Below, in pieces: positions 33,201 through 43,063 of a DNA stretch of 64,000 nt; the first letter of the stretch is position 1; each line of letters opens with the position of its first letter. The position numbers were made by a program, and so were the translations under genes. The notes beneath the pieces are model-generated. The model saw only the letters and a program-made list of their open reading frames with translations. It was not told the DNA's origin and ran no database searches. The DNA is from Globisporangium splendens (Eukaryota > Oomycota > Peronosporomycetes > Pythiales > Pythiaceae): the NCBI GenBank assembly GCA_006386115.1, contig VFIW01000038.1, positions 485,248 to 549,247 on the forward strand, written 5' to 3'.

Positions 33201-36200
33201 TACATCCAGGCCCTACCCACCCAGCTCCGCGCCGCGCTCCAGCAGTACAGCGTCCCCCCGCCCGTCCAGCCGCCAGCGCGCCGCACCCGTGCGCCGCCCA
33301 AGCCAGCCCGACCGTCGCGCACTGCGCACGACCACCGCGAGCAGCGTCTCGACGAGGCGCTCGACGACCTCGCGGCAGTGCAGCAGCGCGCCGCGCCCGA
33401 CCGCCAGCAAATCAAGAAGGCGCGGCGGCGGGTGGCGAGGATCCGGGCGGCGCTCGAGACCCAGCGCGTGCGCCAGCAGTTTGGGACGCGCGAACGCGAG
33501 TGCGTCGAGGCCATCCTCGCGCGCGCGCATCCAGACGCGACGGCACCGTCGCCGGCCACGTGCCCGCTGCCGAGCGAGACGCTCCAGCAACACTTCACGG
33601 GCACGTGCACGCCGGCGACGACCTTTGACTACGACGCCGCTGAGGGCGCCAAGTTCCGCGACTCGATCCGACCGTCGGCCACGACCGAGGAACACGACGC
33701 CGACGCACTGTGCGACGCGCCGACGGTCGACGAGGTCGAGGACCAGCTCAAACGCGCGAAGGCGGCGACGAGCCCCGGCCACGATGGCATCGGGTACGAC
33801 GTGCTCAAGCGTTTCGCAACGCAAATCGCGCCGATGCTCGCCGCCGCCTTCGCGTTCTGCTGGCGCCACCAGCGCGTACCGGCCGTGTGGAAGGTCGGCA
33901 ACGTCCGCTTGATCCACAAGAAGGGAGACGCTGTCGACCCATCCAACTGGCGGCCGATTTGCCTCCAGCCCACCGTGTACAAACTTTACACCGGGCTGCT
34001 CGCGCAGCGCCTGTCACGATGGCTGGAGGCAAACGGCCGCCTGCCGATGACGCAGAAGGGGTTTCGGCCATTCAACGGGTGCCACGAGAACAATTTCGTG
34101 AGCACCACGTTGCTGGACCAGACCCGGCGCCTGCACCGCAAGTTGTACCTCGTCTGGTACGACTTGCGGGACGCGTTCGGCTCGCTGCCGCAGCAGCTTA
34201 TGTGGAGCGTGCTGGCAGACATGGGCGCGGCACCAGAGTTTGTGCAGCGCTGCCGCACGCTCTACGCGGACGCGTCCTTCACCATCACCAACGCCGCGGA
34301 CGGCACCACACAGCCGATCCGTCGCGAGGTGGGGGTGTTCCAAGGCTGTCCGCTGAGCCCACTTCTCTTCATCACCGCGCTCGCACCGCTGCAACGCGTG
34401 CTCGAGCGGCTTGATGGCGTCGGCGTTGCGCTCGCGGACGGCGTGCGACCGTGCTGCGCAGCGTACGCCGACGACATTAAGGTTTACTGTGACAGCGCCG
34501 ACGGCATCCGCCGGTGCCACGACGCTGTCACACAATTCTTGTCGTGGACGGGGTTGCGTGCGAACCCAAAGAAATGCGCAGCCCTCGGAGTCACAACGAA
34601 TGCGCGTGGCAACCCCGTCCTCGACAAGACTCTCCAGCTCGCCGTGGACGACGAAGCCATCCCCACGCTCGGGCTACATGAGTCCTACGCGTACCTCGGC
34701 GTGGGCGATGGCTTCGACCACGTGCGCCACCGCCTCCAGCTCGAACCCAAGCTCAAGCAGCTCAAGCTGGAGGCGGTGGCGCTACTGCGATCGGAGCTGG
34801 CGCCATGGCAGATTCTCAAGGCGCTCAAGGTATACATCTACCCGAAGGTAGAGTACGCCTTGCGGCACCTACGCCCGCTCCGATCGCAGCTCGAAGGCTT
34901 CGACCGAGCAGTCAGCCGCGGCATGCGCCACCTGCTGCGTCTCCCACCCACCGCGACGACAGAGATCCTCTACTCGCCAACGTCTAGCGGTGGGTTGGGA
35001 CTATTGCCTCTCGTGGAGACACACCAGGCGCTCCAGGTGGCGCACGCATGGCAGATGCTGCACTCCAAGGACCGTGCAATCCGCGCCATTGCGCGAGAGC
35101 AGGTCGTGCAGATCTGCCGCACGCGCCACACTCTGGACGTCGAGCACTGGCGAGACAGCGAGCGTAGAGAAGAGATGGTGCAGCTCTTTCTCAACTCGAA
35201 GCTCGCCGATTCGCCACACGCCCCGTCCAAGCGACGCAACGGCGACATCGGTTCGCTCTGGGTGGACGTCCAGCGCCACCTGCGGACATGGGAGCTGGCG
35301 CTGGACACCCGCCACGACAACGGCACCACCGAGCTGCTGCAACTGAAGGTGCCGCACCACCACAAGTGGCTCAGCCACAAAACGGTACTGCGGCACCTGA
35401 AGCTGCACCTCAAGCTCCGCCACCTGGAGCGGTGGAGGTCCATGACGGACCAAGGACGCACTGTGCGCGCACACGGCGGTGCCGGCGCCAAGTTCGTGTC
35501 GACTGCGGCGGGCCTGACCGATGCGGAATATCGGTTCGCGATCCAAGCCCGCCTGAACCAAGTCGACACGAACGCGACGCTCAAGCGCCGCCGCCTACGA
35601 GCCAACGCCACCTGCCGCGCACCGAACTGCTCGAGAGCAGAGACGCTGGCGCACGTTCTCAACCACTGTGCGCCGAACATGGACACAATTCGCCAGCGTC
35701 ACGACAGCGCTCTGGAACAGATCGGAGCGCAACTGCAGTGCATGGTCGACCGCTCCCGTGGATCCCAGGAGATCCGACTGAACCAGACGGTACCGGGATA
35801 CACGGGAGCGGCGCTCCGACCGGACATCCAGGTCAGCAATCCAGCGGCCAAGACCATGGTGATTGCCGACCTGGCGATCACCTTTGAAGACCAGCCGGCC
35901 AGTCAGCAGGCATCCTCGTCGCTCCAACTCAGCCACGACCACAAGATCCTCAAATACCAACCGATCGTGGCTGAGTTGCAGCACAAGGGCTGGCGGGTTC
36001 AGACGGCGGCCATCATCTACGGCTCGCTCGGCTCGGTTCACCCCAGCAACTTTGTGACTTACACAGAGAAGCTGGGGCTGCTCAAGCGTGAGGCTCGACG
36101 GCTAAACATCCAGCTGTCGAGCCATTGCATCAGAGCAAGCCACCGCATCTGGAACTGGCATTGCAGCCAGCACCGGATGCGGCAACAAAGCGGCACTGCC

Positions 36201-36263
36201 TCGCGAGCACCGCGCGGACCTGGGGGGGTCCCGCGGAGCACATCGCAGGCAGAGGCACGGTAA
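30255..36263 (+). CDS. A-type polyprotein: zinc fingers, RNase H, reverse transcriptase, restriction-like endonuclease (A3, intact)
   Basis: 2002 aa from the MRFFWPL start. Finger 1 is C304, C307, H320, H325; finger 2 is C338, C340, H353, C357. The Ala/Thr/Arg-rich linker (about 500-720) is low complexity. RNase H spans about 725-853: D730 (FDGA, then NPGPGG), E771 (NTAEY), D795 (GDSH), D845 (NAHADRLAN), an archaeal/plant-type domain. RT spans about 1160-1500: SPGHDGIGYD, YDLRDAF with D1303, FQGCPLSP near 1362, YADD 1404-1407. Zinc knuckle C1787, C1792, H1800, C1805. Endonuclease R1855-P-D1857, D1872, E1878. Such proteins bind and nick the target and copy their own RNA into it; RNase H may remove the RNA strand. 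The RNase H position before RT matches what is known of oomycete Utopia elements. All catalytic residues are present. Confidence 0.93.
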   Translation: MRFFWPLRDRSPSTDSECSTASQSSLASDASFYSAAGGEEMSTAPSRPADPIVDLRGDPPADPLGDPPEDPLGDQPPMPCFTFGAGWEPQDPLRVAAGGASFPGPQPPPGAATSGTGAQPAAPIAPQRAAARTTSGRNDRIAPSSAPQLVFDIEAPSARSAPGGRVQDPSGRALPPAFLGLPLTENRADGAAPTAAPRAPTPAEAPLDRASHTGSLRPPATLPPTAADSLADRAPPALPDPPCARPERGESLADGRAPDLATERDEIPAPAPPSSPRELLQPLDGSSQDVALAVYAHNAALFECTLCAHTARDLAALQQHRRSTHRNTRFVDHFHSGCACGVSFFSRAAATKHARECPESALSAAAAARTAAANTAGMSLGADERDDLASAGVLHDVASPAFGSILPAALATAADAPSATATADAATQQSTVPPAAAQPPRRAHVPPVPRALSPPSALRIGGKRRRLNDDDDDSGGDLDVLMHDDDSGGDLDVLMHDDDSGGDLDVLMHDEDIAAHVEALPEPHHNGAAAPVPTGPATTRRRHTRWGPRVLVNVARLPRRTHTRWGPPLHRGHQHAANMENSNQLRVAAAEDAATARNASAPASATAAATATTAPTRQRRRRRPTPATSAATATTTTTREPTPSTTTSTRDAPTRQRRRGRSRAATTTTSAPTANTSAATATPATTTRATPASATTTATTRTKAPGPTATATATAPTATPSDATWTLRFDGACRHNPGPGGAGAALFAPDGAVVWTCVHYMPGTETNNTAEYTAMLTGVESAVQHGATSLRVEGDSHLVLSQVRGTFACANKRLRGLRNRVRAALRRIECTRLVHIDRQANAHADRLANRALDTKRTKTQCAQHCEGDERCYHPERPLASRSERPAPEQQRSDHGDSAHDHADNDVDMEADEADAATAARNEGELFPAMPLSADAFPARQPRLRLRQLSDEEFDAAAAAVEQMAQIWACRIDDAPDWDTGEGYIQALPTQLRAALQQYSVPPPVQPPARRTRAPPKPARPSRTAHDHREQRLDEALDDLAAVQQRAAPDRQQIKKARRRVARIRAALETQRVRQQFGTRERECVEAILARAHPDATAPSPATCPLPSETLQQHFTGTCTPATTFDYDAAEGAKFRDSIRPSATTEEHDADALCDAPTVDEVEDQLKRAKAATSPGHDGIGYDVLKRFATQIAPMLAAAFAFCWRHQRVPAVWKVGNVRLIHKKGDAVDPSNWRPICLQPTVYKLYTGLLAQRLSRWLEANGRLPMTQKGFRPFNGCHENNFVSTTLLDQTRRLHRKLYLVWYDLRDAFGSLPQQLMWSVLADMGAAPEFVQRCRTLYADASFTITNAADGTTQPIRREVGVFQGCPLSPLLFITALAPLQRVLERLDGVGVALADGVRPCCAAYADDIKVYCDSADGIRRCHDAVTQFLSWTGLRANPKKCAALGVTTNARGNPVLDKTLQLAVDDEAIPTLGLHESYAYLGVGDGFDHVRHRLQLEPKLKQLKLEAVALLRSELAPWQILKALKVYIYPKVEYALRHLRPLRSQLEGFDRAVSRGMRHLLRLPPTATTEILYSPTSSGGLGLLPLVETHQALQVAHAWQMLHSKDRAIRAIAREQVVQICRTRHTLDVEHWRDSERREEMVQLFLNSKLADSPHAPSKRRNGDIGSLWVDVQRHLRTWELALDTRHDNGTTELLQLKVPHHHKWLSHKTVLRHLKLHLKLRHLERWRSMTDQGRTVRAHGGAGAKFVSTAAGLTDAEYRFAIQARLNQVDTNATLKRRRLRANATCRAPNCSRAETLAHVLNHCAPNMDTIRQRHDSALEQIGAQLQCMVDRSRGSQEIRLNQTVPGYTGAALRPDIQVSNPAAKTMVIADLAITFEDQPASQQASSSLQLSHDHKILKYQPIVAELQHKGWRVQTAAIIYGSLGSVHPSNFVTYTEKLGLLKREARRLNIQLSSHCIRASHRIWNWHCSQHRMRQQSGTASRAPRGPGGVPRSTSQAEAR
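31665..31781 (+). repeat. 39-bp tandem repeat in A3 (3 units)
   Basis: Three perfect 39-bp units (31665, 31704, 31743), each encoding DDDSGGDLDVLMH, an acidic stretch between the zinc fingers and the RNase H. Confidence 0.95.
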
Positions 36264-36283
36264 GCAGGTCATATTGACCGAAA

Positions 36284-36321
36284 GGGCACCATCCACGTAG
36301 GACACCACCCTAGCAAACCCA
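36284..36321 (+). promoter_or_regulatory. Conserved 3' UTR block (A3)
   Basis: A-type block 21 nt after the stop codon, identical to A1. Confidence 0.5.
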
Positions 36322-36418
36322 GTTCAGTATATTGACACCCTCCACTTAGTGACATGCATATTCAAACCGATACATATTCGTTAGGAGAGGTTACTAACTG
36401 GTAATATATCATCATTTC

Positions 36419-36565
36419 TCTGTTCTAATCAGTGTGAAAACTGATTGCCGGGCGACAAACCCGGCTTTATTTTCACATTCATTTTTGAGGGTGTCGCCTG
36501 GCAGAGCAGCTTGCTGTGAGCCTGCGACCGGTCTCCCGGGGATTGCACCTTCCCCCGGCGAGGCC
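36419..36565 (+). ncRNA. U2 snRNA 3' segment, type A (A4 leader)
   Basis: 147 nt, type A. The loop of stem IV reads GCACCTTC as in type B, where A1-A3 and A6 have GCACTCTC; A5 shares this. Confidence 0.78.
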
Positions 36566-36678
36566 CACTACACTTGACTCTTTCTACTTTCCGACTTCCT
36601 CCCATCCCTCTCTCTCCGCGCACACTCTCTCTCTCTTCTAATTTTAGTCTCGTACTGAATTTAGTTAGTTTAGAGAGG

Positions 36679-39600
36679 ATGCGCTTCTTCTGGCCGCTGC
36701 GCGACCGCTCCCCGTCCACGGACAGCGAGTGCTCCACAGCCAGTCAGAGCAGCCTCGCCAGCGACGCGTCTTTTTATAGCGCAGCTGGCGGGGAGGAGAT
36801 GAGCACCGCGCCCTCTCGCCCAGCGGACCCGATAGTGGACCTCCGAGGGGATCCGCCAGCGGATCCACTGGGGGATCCACCAGAGGATCCGCTGGGGGAC
36901 CAGCCGCCCATGCCGTGCTTCACGTTTGGAGCCGGCTGGGAGCCGCAAGACCCCCTCCGAGTCGCCGCGGGAGGTGCAAGCTTCCCGGGCCCCCAGCCAC
37001 CCCCAGGCGCTGCAACTTCGGGCACGGGTGCGCAACCTGCTGCGCCCATTGCACCTCAACGTGCTGCGGCGCGGACGACCTCTGGCAGAAATGACAGAAT
37101 CGCGCCGTCCTCCGCGCCGCAGCTCGTTTTTGACATCGAAGCGCCGTCCGCCCGATCCGCTCCGGGCGGACGGGTCCAAGATCCGAGCGGACGCGCCCTC
37201 CCCCCAGCTTTTCTCGGTCTCCCACTGACCGAGAACCGAGCTGATGGCGCTGCCCCAACAGCAGCGCCTCGAGCCCCGACGCCAGCCGAAGCCCCCCTCG
37301 ACCGCGCCAGCCACACTGGCTCGCTCCGACCACCAGCGACTCTCCCGCCGACCGCCGCCGACTCCCTCGCCGACCGCGCGCCCCCCGCTCTCCCTGACCC
37401 CCCTTGTGCTCGCCCAGAACGAGGCGAATCGCTCGCCGATGGGCGAGCACCCGATCTCGCCACCGAGCGTGACGAGATTCCAGCACCAGCGCCACCGTCT
37501 TCCCCCCGTGAACTCTTGCAGCCGCTCGACGGCAGCTCCCAAGACGTGGCGCTGGCGGTGTACGCGCACAACGCCGCGCTCTTTGAGTGCACGTTGTGTG
37601 CGCACACCGCGCGGGATCTCGCCGCGCTCCAACAGCATCGGCGCTCCGCGCACCGCAACACCCGCTTCGTGGACCACTTCCACAGCGGGTGCGCGTGCGG
37701 CGTGAGCTTTTTCTCGCGTGCGGCGGCGACCAAGCACGCGCGCGAATGTCCAGAGAGCGCGCTCTCGGCCGCCGCCGCCGCGCGCACCGCAGCGGCCAAC
37801 ACCGCAGGTATGTCTCTCGGCGCCGACGAACGCGACGACCTCGCGTCCGCCGGCGTCTTGCATGATGTTGCATCCCCCGCCTTTGGCAACATTTTGCCGG
37901 CTGCGCTTGCGACCGCGGCAGACGCACCGAGCGCCACCGCGACCGCAGACGCAGCCACGCAGCAGAGCACTGTGCCCCCCGCTGCCGCCCAACCCCCCCG
38001 GCGTGCGCACGTCCCCCCCGTGCCGCGCGCCCTCTCGCCACCGTCCGCGCTGCGGATTGGTGGCAAACGCCGACGCCTCAACGACGACGACGACGACAGC
38101 GGCGGTGACCTCGATGTGCTGATGCACGACGACGACAGCGGCGGTGACCTCGATGTGCTGATGCACGACGAGGACATCGCTGCACACGTGGAGGCGCTCC
38201 CAGAGCCGCACCACAACGGCGCAGCAGCACCTGTGCCGACCGGCCCCGCGACCACGCGCCGCCGCCACACGCGATGGGGACCCAGAGTGCTCGTGAACGT
38301 GGCGCGCCTTCCGCGCCGCACTCACACACGCTGGGGCCCTCCACTCCACCGCGGCCACCAGCATGCAGCAAACATGGAGAACTCGAACCAGCTGCGGGTG
38401 GCCGCGGCGGAGGACGCAGCGACAGCGCGGAACGCGAGCGCACCAGCGAGCGCAACAGCAGCAGCGACAGCGACGACCGCGCCAACGCGCCAACGACGAC
38501 GCAGACGACCGACACCAGCGACGAGCGCGGCAACCGCGACAACCACGACGACACGCGAACCGACGCCGAGTACGACAACAAGCACCAGAGACGCGCCGAC
38601 GCGCCAACGACGCCGCGGACGATCGAGAGCGGCGACAACAACGACGAGCGCGCCGACTGCGAACACGAGCGCGGCGACGGCGACACCTGCGACGACGACA
38701 CGCGCGACACCTGCGAGCGCGACAACGACAGCAACGACTCGAACCAAGGCACCGGGTCCGACGGCAACAGCGACGGCCACAGCTCCGACGGCGACACCAT
38801 CGGACGCAACCTGGACCCTGCGATTTGACGGCGCATGCCGCCACAACCCAGGGCCAGGCGGAGCTGGCGCAGCGCTGTTCGCCCCCGACGGAGCCGTAGT
38901 ATGGACTTGCGTCCACTACATGCCCGGCACCGAGACGAACAACACGGCCGAGTACACGGCCATGCTGACGGGTGTCGAGAGCGCAGTGCAGCACGGCGCC
39001 ACGAGCCTGCGCGTGGAAGGCGACAGCCACCTTGTGCTGTCGCAGGTACGCGGCACGTTCGCCTGCGCGAACAAACGCCTGCGCGGCCTGCGCAACCGCG
39101 TCCGCGCGGCACTGCGGCGCATCGAGTGCACGCGGCTGGTGCACATCGACCGGCAGGCCAACGCGCACGCCGACCGCCTCGCCAACCGCGCGCTCGACAC
39201 CAAGCGCACCAAGACTCAGTGCGCGCAGCACTGTGAGGGCGATGAGCGCTGCTACCACCCTGAGCGGCCCCTGGCGTCCCGCAGCGAACGGCCAGCACCC
39301 GAGCAACAGCGCAGCGACCACGGCGACTCCGCCCACGACCACGCCGACAACGACGTGGACATGGAAGCGGACGAGGCCGACGCCGCGACAGCAGCGCGCA
39401 ATGAAGGCGAGCTCTTTCCGGCCATGCCGCTCAGCGCGGACGCGTTCCCTGCCCGGCAGCCGCGACTGCGCCTCCGTCAGCTCAGCGACGAGGAATTCGA
39501 CGCAGCCGCGGCGGCCGTGGAGCAGATGGCGCAGATCTGGGCGTGCCGCATTGACGACGCCCCAGATTGGGACACGGGCGAAGGGTACATCCAGGCCCTA

Positions 39601-42600
39601 CCCACCCAGCTCCGCGCCGCGCTCCAGCAGTACAGCGTCCCCCCGCCCGTCCAGCCGCCAGCGCGCCGCACCCGTGCGCCGCCCAAGCCAGCCCGACCGT
39701 CGCGCACTGCGCACGACCACCGCGAGCAGCGTCTCGACGAGGCGCTCGACGACCTCGCGGCAGTGCAGCAGCGCGCCGCGCCCGACCGCCAGCAAATCAA
39801 GAAGGCGCGGCGGCGGGTGGCGAGGATCCGGGCGGCGCTCGAGACCCAGCGCGTGCGCCAGCAGTTTGGGACGCGCGAACGCGAGTGCGTCGAGGCCATC
39901 CTCGCGCGCGCGCATCCAGACGCGACGGCACCGTCGCCGGCCACGTGCCCGCTGCCGAGCGAGACGCTCCAGCAACACTTTACGGGCACGTGCACGCCGG
40001 CGACGACCTTTGACTACGACGCCGCTGAGGGCGCCAAGTTCCGCGACTCGATCCGACCGTCGGCCACGACCGAGGAACACGACGCCGACGCACTGTGCGA
40101 CGCGCCGACGGTCGACGAGGTCGAGGACCAGCTCAAACGCGCGAAGGCGGCGACGAGCCCCGGCCACGATGGCATCGGGTACGACGTGCTCAAGCGTTTC
40201 GCAACGCAAATCGCGCCGATGCTCGCCGCCGCCTTCGCGTTCTGCTGGCGCCACCAGCGCGTACCGGCCGTGTGGAAGGTCGGCAACGTCCGCTTGATCC
40301 ACAAGAAGGGAGACGCTGTCGACCCATCCAACTGGCGGCCGATTTGCCTCCAGCCCACCGTGTACAAACTTTACACCGGGCTGCTCGCGCAGCGCCTGTC
40401 ACGATGGCTGGAGGCAAACGGCCGCCTGCCGATGACGCAGAAGGGGTTTCGGCCATTCAACGGGTGCCACGAGAACAATTTCGTGAGCACCACGTTGCTG
40501 GACCAGACCCGGCGCCTGCACCGCAAGTTGTACCTCGTCTGGTACGACTTGCGGGACGCGTTCGGCTCGCTGCCGCAGCAGCTTATGTGGAGCGTGCTGG
40601 CAGACATGGGCGCGGCACCAGAGTTTGTGCAGCGCTGCCGCACGCTCTACGCGGACGCGTCCTTCACCATCACCAACGCCGCGGACGGCACCACACAGCC
40701 GATCCGTCGCGAGGTGGGGGTGTTCCAAGGCTGTCCGCTGAGCCCACTTCTCTTCATCACCGCGCTCGCACCGCTGCAACGCGTGCTCGAGCGGCTTGAT
40801 GGCGTCGGCGTTGCGCTCGCGGACGGCGTGCGACCGTGCTGCGCAGCGTACGCCGACGACATTAAGGTTTACTGTGACAGCGCCGACGGCATCCGCCGGT
40901 GCCACGACGCTGTCACACAATTCTTGTCGTGGACGGGGTTGCGTGCGAACCCAAAGAAATGCGCAGCCCTCGGAGTCACAACGAATGCGCGTGGCAACCC
41001 CGTCCTCGACAAGACTCTCCAGCTCGCCGTGGACGACGAAGCCATCCCCACGCTCGGGCTACATGAGTCCTACGCGTACCTCGGCGTGGGTGATGGCTTC
41101 GACCACGTGCGCCACCGCCTCCAGCTCGAACCCAAGCTCAAGCAGCTCAAGCTGGAGGCGGTGGCGCTACTGCGATCGGAGCTGGCGCCATGGCAGATTC
41201 TCAAGGCGCTCAAGGTATACATCTACCCGAAGGTAGAGTACGCCTTGCGGCACCTACGCCCGCTCCGATCGCAGCTCGAAGGCTTCGACCGAGCAGTCAG
41301 CCGCGGCATGCGCCACCTGCTGCGTCTCCCACCCACCGCGACGACAGAGATCCTCTACTCGCCAACGTCTAGCGGTGGGTTGGGACTATTGCCTCTCGTG
41401 GAGACACACCAGGCGCTCCAGGTGGCGCACGCATGGCAGATGCTGCACTCCAAGGACCGTGCAATCCGCGCCATTGCGCGAGAGCAGGTCGTGCAGATCT
41501 GCCGCACGCGCCACACTCTGGACGTCGAGCACTGGCGAGACAGCGAGCGTAGAGAAGAGATGGTGCAGCTCTTTCTCAACTCGAAGCTCGCCGATTCGCC
41601 ACACGCCCCGTCCAAGCGACGCAACGGCGACATCGGTTCGCTCTGGGTGGACGTCCAGCGCCACCTGCGGACATGGGAGCTGGCGCTGGACACCCGCCAC
41701 GACAACGGCACCACCGAGCTGCTGCAACTGAAGGTGCCGCACCACCACAAGTGGCTCAGCCACAAAACGGTACTGCGGCACCTGAAGCTGCACCTCAAGC
41801 TCCGCCACCTGGAGCGGTGGAGGTCCATGACGGACCAAGGACGCACTGTGCGCGCACACGGCGGTGCCGGCGCCAAGTTCGTGTCGACTGCGGCGGGCCT
41901 GACCGATGCGGAATATCGGTTCGCGATCCAAGCCCGCCTGAACCAAGTCGACACGAACGCGACGCTCAAGCGCCGCCGCCTACGAGCCAACGCCACCTGC
42001 CGCGCACCGAACTGCTCGAGAGCAGAGACGCTGGCGCACGTTCTCAACCACTGTGCGCCGAACATGGACACAATTCGCCAGCGTCACGACAGCGCACTGG
42101 AGCAGATCGGAGCGCAACTGCAGTGCATGGTCGACCGCTCCCGTGGATCCCAGGAGATCCGACTGAACCAGACGGTACCGGGATACACGGGAGCGGCGCT
42201 CCGACCCGACATCCAGGTCAGCAATCCAGCGGCCAAGACCATGGTGATTGCCGACCTGGCGATCACCTTTGAAGACCAGCCGGCCAGTCAGCAGGCATCC
42301 TCGTCGCTCCAACTCAGCCACGACCACAAGATCCTCAAATACCAACCGATCGTGGCTGAGTTGCAGCACAAGGGCTGGCGGGTTCAGACGGCGGCCATCA
42401 TCTACGGCTCGCTCGGCTCGGTTCACCCCAGCAACTTTGTGACTTACACAGAGAAGCTGGGGCTGCTCAAGCGTGAGGCTCGACGGCTAAACATCCAGCT
42501 GTCGAGCCATTGCATCAGAGCAAGCCACCGCATCTGGAACTGGCATTGCAGCCAGCACCGGATGCGGCAACAAAGCGGCACTGCCTCGCGAGCACCGCGC

Positions 42601-42648
42601 GGACCTGGGGGGGTCCCGCGGAGCACATCGCAGGCAGAGGCACGGTAA
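36679..42648 (+). CDS. A-type polyprotein of A4, intact
   Basis: 1989 aa from MRFFWPL, uninterrupted, with the domain order of A3. The 13-residue difference in length equals one 39-bp unit. It shares with A3 and A6 the substitutions giving KDRAIRAIA and WRDSERRE, where A1, A2 and A5 have KDLAIRAIA and WRDGERRE. One substitution (FGNIL for FGSIL, near 37889) is unique to this copy. Catalytic motifs (FDGA, NTAEY, YDLRDAF, YADD near 40849, RPD) are unchanged. It is a candidate for an active master copy. Confidence 0.92.
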   Translation: MRFFWPLRDRSPSTDSECSTASQSSLASDASFYSAAGGEEMSTAPSRPADPIVDLRGDPPADPLGDPPEDPLGDQPPMPCFTFGAGWEPQDPLRVAAGGASFPGPQPPPGAATSGTGAQPAAPIAPQRAAARTTSGRNDRIAPSSAPQLVFDIEAPSARSAPGGRVQDPSGRALPPAFLGLPLTENRADGAAPTAAPRAPTPAEAPLDRASHTGSLRPPATLPPTAADSLADRAPPALPDPPCARPERGESLADGRAPDLATERDEIPAPAPPSSPRELLQPLDGSSQDVALAVYAHNAALFECTLCAHTARDLAALQQHRRSAHRNTRFVDHFHSGCACGVSFFSRAAATKHARECPESALSAAAAARTAAANTAGMSLGADERDDLASAGVLHDVASPAFGNILPAALATAADAPSATATADAATQQSTVPPAAAQPPRRAHVPPVPRALSPPSALRIGGKRRRLNDDDDDSGGDLDVLMHDDDSGGDLDVLMHDEDIAAHVEALPEPHHNGAAAPVPTGPATTRRRHTRWGPRVLVNVARLPRRTHTRWGPPLHRGHQHAANMENSNQLRVAAAEDAATARNASAPASATAAATATTAPTRQRRRRRPTPATSAATATTTTTREPTPSTTTSTRDAPTRQRRRGRSRAATTTTSAPTANTSAATATPATTTRATPASATTTATTRTKAPGPTATATATAPTATPSDATWTLRFDGACRHNPGPGGAGAALFAPDGAVVWTCVHYMPGTETNNTAEYTAMLTGVESAVQHGATSLRVEGDSHLVLSQVRGTFACANKRLRGLRNRVRAALRRIECTRLVHIDRQANAHADRLANRALDTKRTKTQCAQHCEGDERCYHPERPLASRSERPAPEQQRSDHGDSAHDHADNDVDMEADEADAATAARNEGELFPAMPLSADAFPARQPRLRLRQLSDEEFDAAAAAVEQMAQIWACRIDDAPDWDTGEGYIQALPTQLRAALQQYSVPPPVQPPARRTRAPPKPARPSRTAHDHREQRLDEALDDLAAVQQRAAPDRQQIKKARRRVARIRAALETQRVRQQFGTRERECVEAILARAHPDATAPSPATCPLPSETLQQHFTGTCTPATTFDYDAAEGAKFRDSIRPSATTEEHDADALCDAPTVDEVEDQLKRAKAATSPGHDGIGYDVLKRFATQIAPMLAAAFAFCWRHQRVPAVWKVGNVRLIHKKGDAVDPSNWRPICLQPTVYKLYTGLLAQRLSRWLEANGRLPMTQKGFRPFNGCHENNFVSTTLLDQTRRLHRKLYLVWYDLRDAFGSLPQQLMWSVLADMGAAPEFVQRCRTLYADASFTITNAADGTTQPIRREVGVFQGCPLSPLLFITALAPLQRVLERLDGVGVALADGVRPCCAAYADDIKVYCDSADGIRRCHDAVTQFLSWTGLRANPKKCAALGVTTNARGNPVLDKTLQLAVDDEAIPTLGLHESYAYLGVGDGFDHVRHRLQLEPKLKQLKLEAVALLRSELAPWQILKALKVYIYPKVEYALRHLRPLRSQLEGFDRAVSRGMRHLLRLPPTATTEILYSPTSSGGLGLLPLVETHQALQVAHAWQMLHSKDRAIRAIAREQVVQICRTRHTLDVEHWRDSERREEMVQLFLNSKLADSPHAPSKRRNGDIGSLWVDVQRHLRTWELALDTRHDNGTTELLQLKVPHHHKWLSHKTVLRHLKLHLKLRHLERWRSMTDQGRTVRAHGGAGAKFVSTAAGLTDAEYRFAIQARLNQVDTNATLKRRRLRANATCRAPNCSRAETLAHVLNHCAPNMDTIRQRHDSALEQIGAQLQCMVDRSRGSQEIRLNQTVPGYTGAALRPDIQVSNPAAKTMVIADLAITFEDQPASQQASSSLQLSHDHKILKYQPIVAELQHKGWRVQTAAIIYGSLGSVHPSNFVTYTEKLGLLKREARRLNIQLSSHCIRASHRIWNWHCSQHRMRQQSGTASRAPRGPGGVPRSTSQAEAR
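38089..38166 (+). repeat. 39-bp tandem repeat in A4 (2 units)
   Basis: Two perfect units starting at 38089 and 38128, encoding DDDSGGDLDVLMH twice. Confidence 0.95.
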
Positions 42649-42668
42649 GCAGGTCATATTGACCGAAA

Positions 42669-42706
42669 GGGCACCATCCACGTAGGACACCACCCTAGCA
42701 AACCCA
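42669..42706 (+). promoter_or_regulatory. Conserved 3' UTR block (A4)
   Basis: A-type block 21 nt after the stop codon. Confidence 0.5.
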
Positions 42707-42803
42707 GTTCAGTATATTGACACCCTCCACTTAGTGACATGCATATTCAAACCGATACATATTCGTTAGGAGAGGTTACTAACTGGTAATATATCATCAT
42801 TTC

Positions 42804-42950
42804 TCTGTTCTAATCAGTGTGAAAACTGATTGCCGGGCGACAAACCCGGCTTTATTTTCACATTCATTTTTGAGGGTGTCGCCTGGCAGAGCAGCTTGCT
42901 GTGAGCCTGCGACCGGTCTCCCGGGGATTGCACCTTCCCCCGGCGAGGCC
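42804..42950 (+). ncRNA. U2 snRNA 3' segment, type A (A5 leader)
   Basis: 147 nt, with the same GCACCTTC stem IV loop as A4. Confidence 0.78.
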
Positions 42951-43063
42951 CACTACACTTGACTCTTTCTACTTTCCGACTTCCTCCCATCCCTCTCTCT
43001 CCGCGCACACTCTCTCTCTCTTCTAATTTTAGTCTCGTACTGAATTTAGTTAGTTTAGAGAGG

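Larger units (their letters stand above)
29995..36418 (+). mobile_element. A3: A-type Utopia-like retrotransposon, intact frame
   Basis: 6424 bp. U2 segment 29995-30141, leader 30142-30254, polyprotein 30255-36263, 3' UTR 36264-36418. It is the longest A copy because it has three 39-bp units and the 12-bp linker insertion shared with A4 and A5. Confidence 0.95.
36419..42803 (+). mobile_element. A4: A-type Utopia-like retrotransposon, intact frame
   Basis: 6385 bp. U2 segment 36419-36565, leader 36566-36678, polyprotein 36679-42648, 3' UTR 42649-42803. It differs from A3 mainly by one 39-bp unit fewer. Confidence 0.95.
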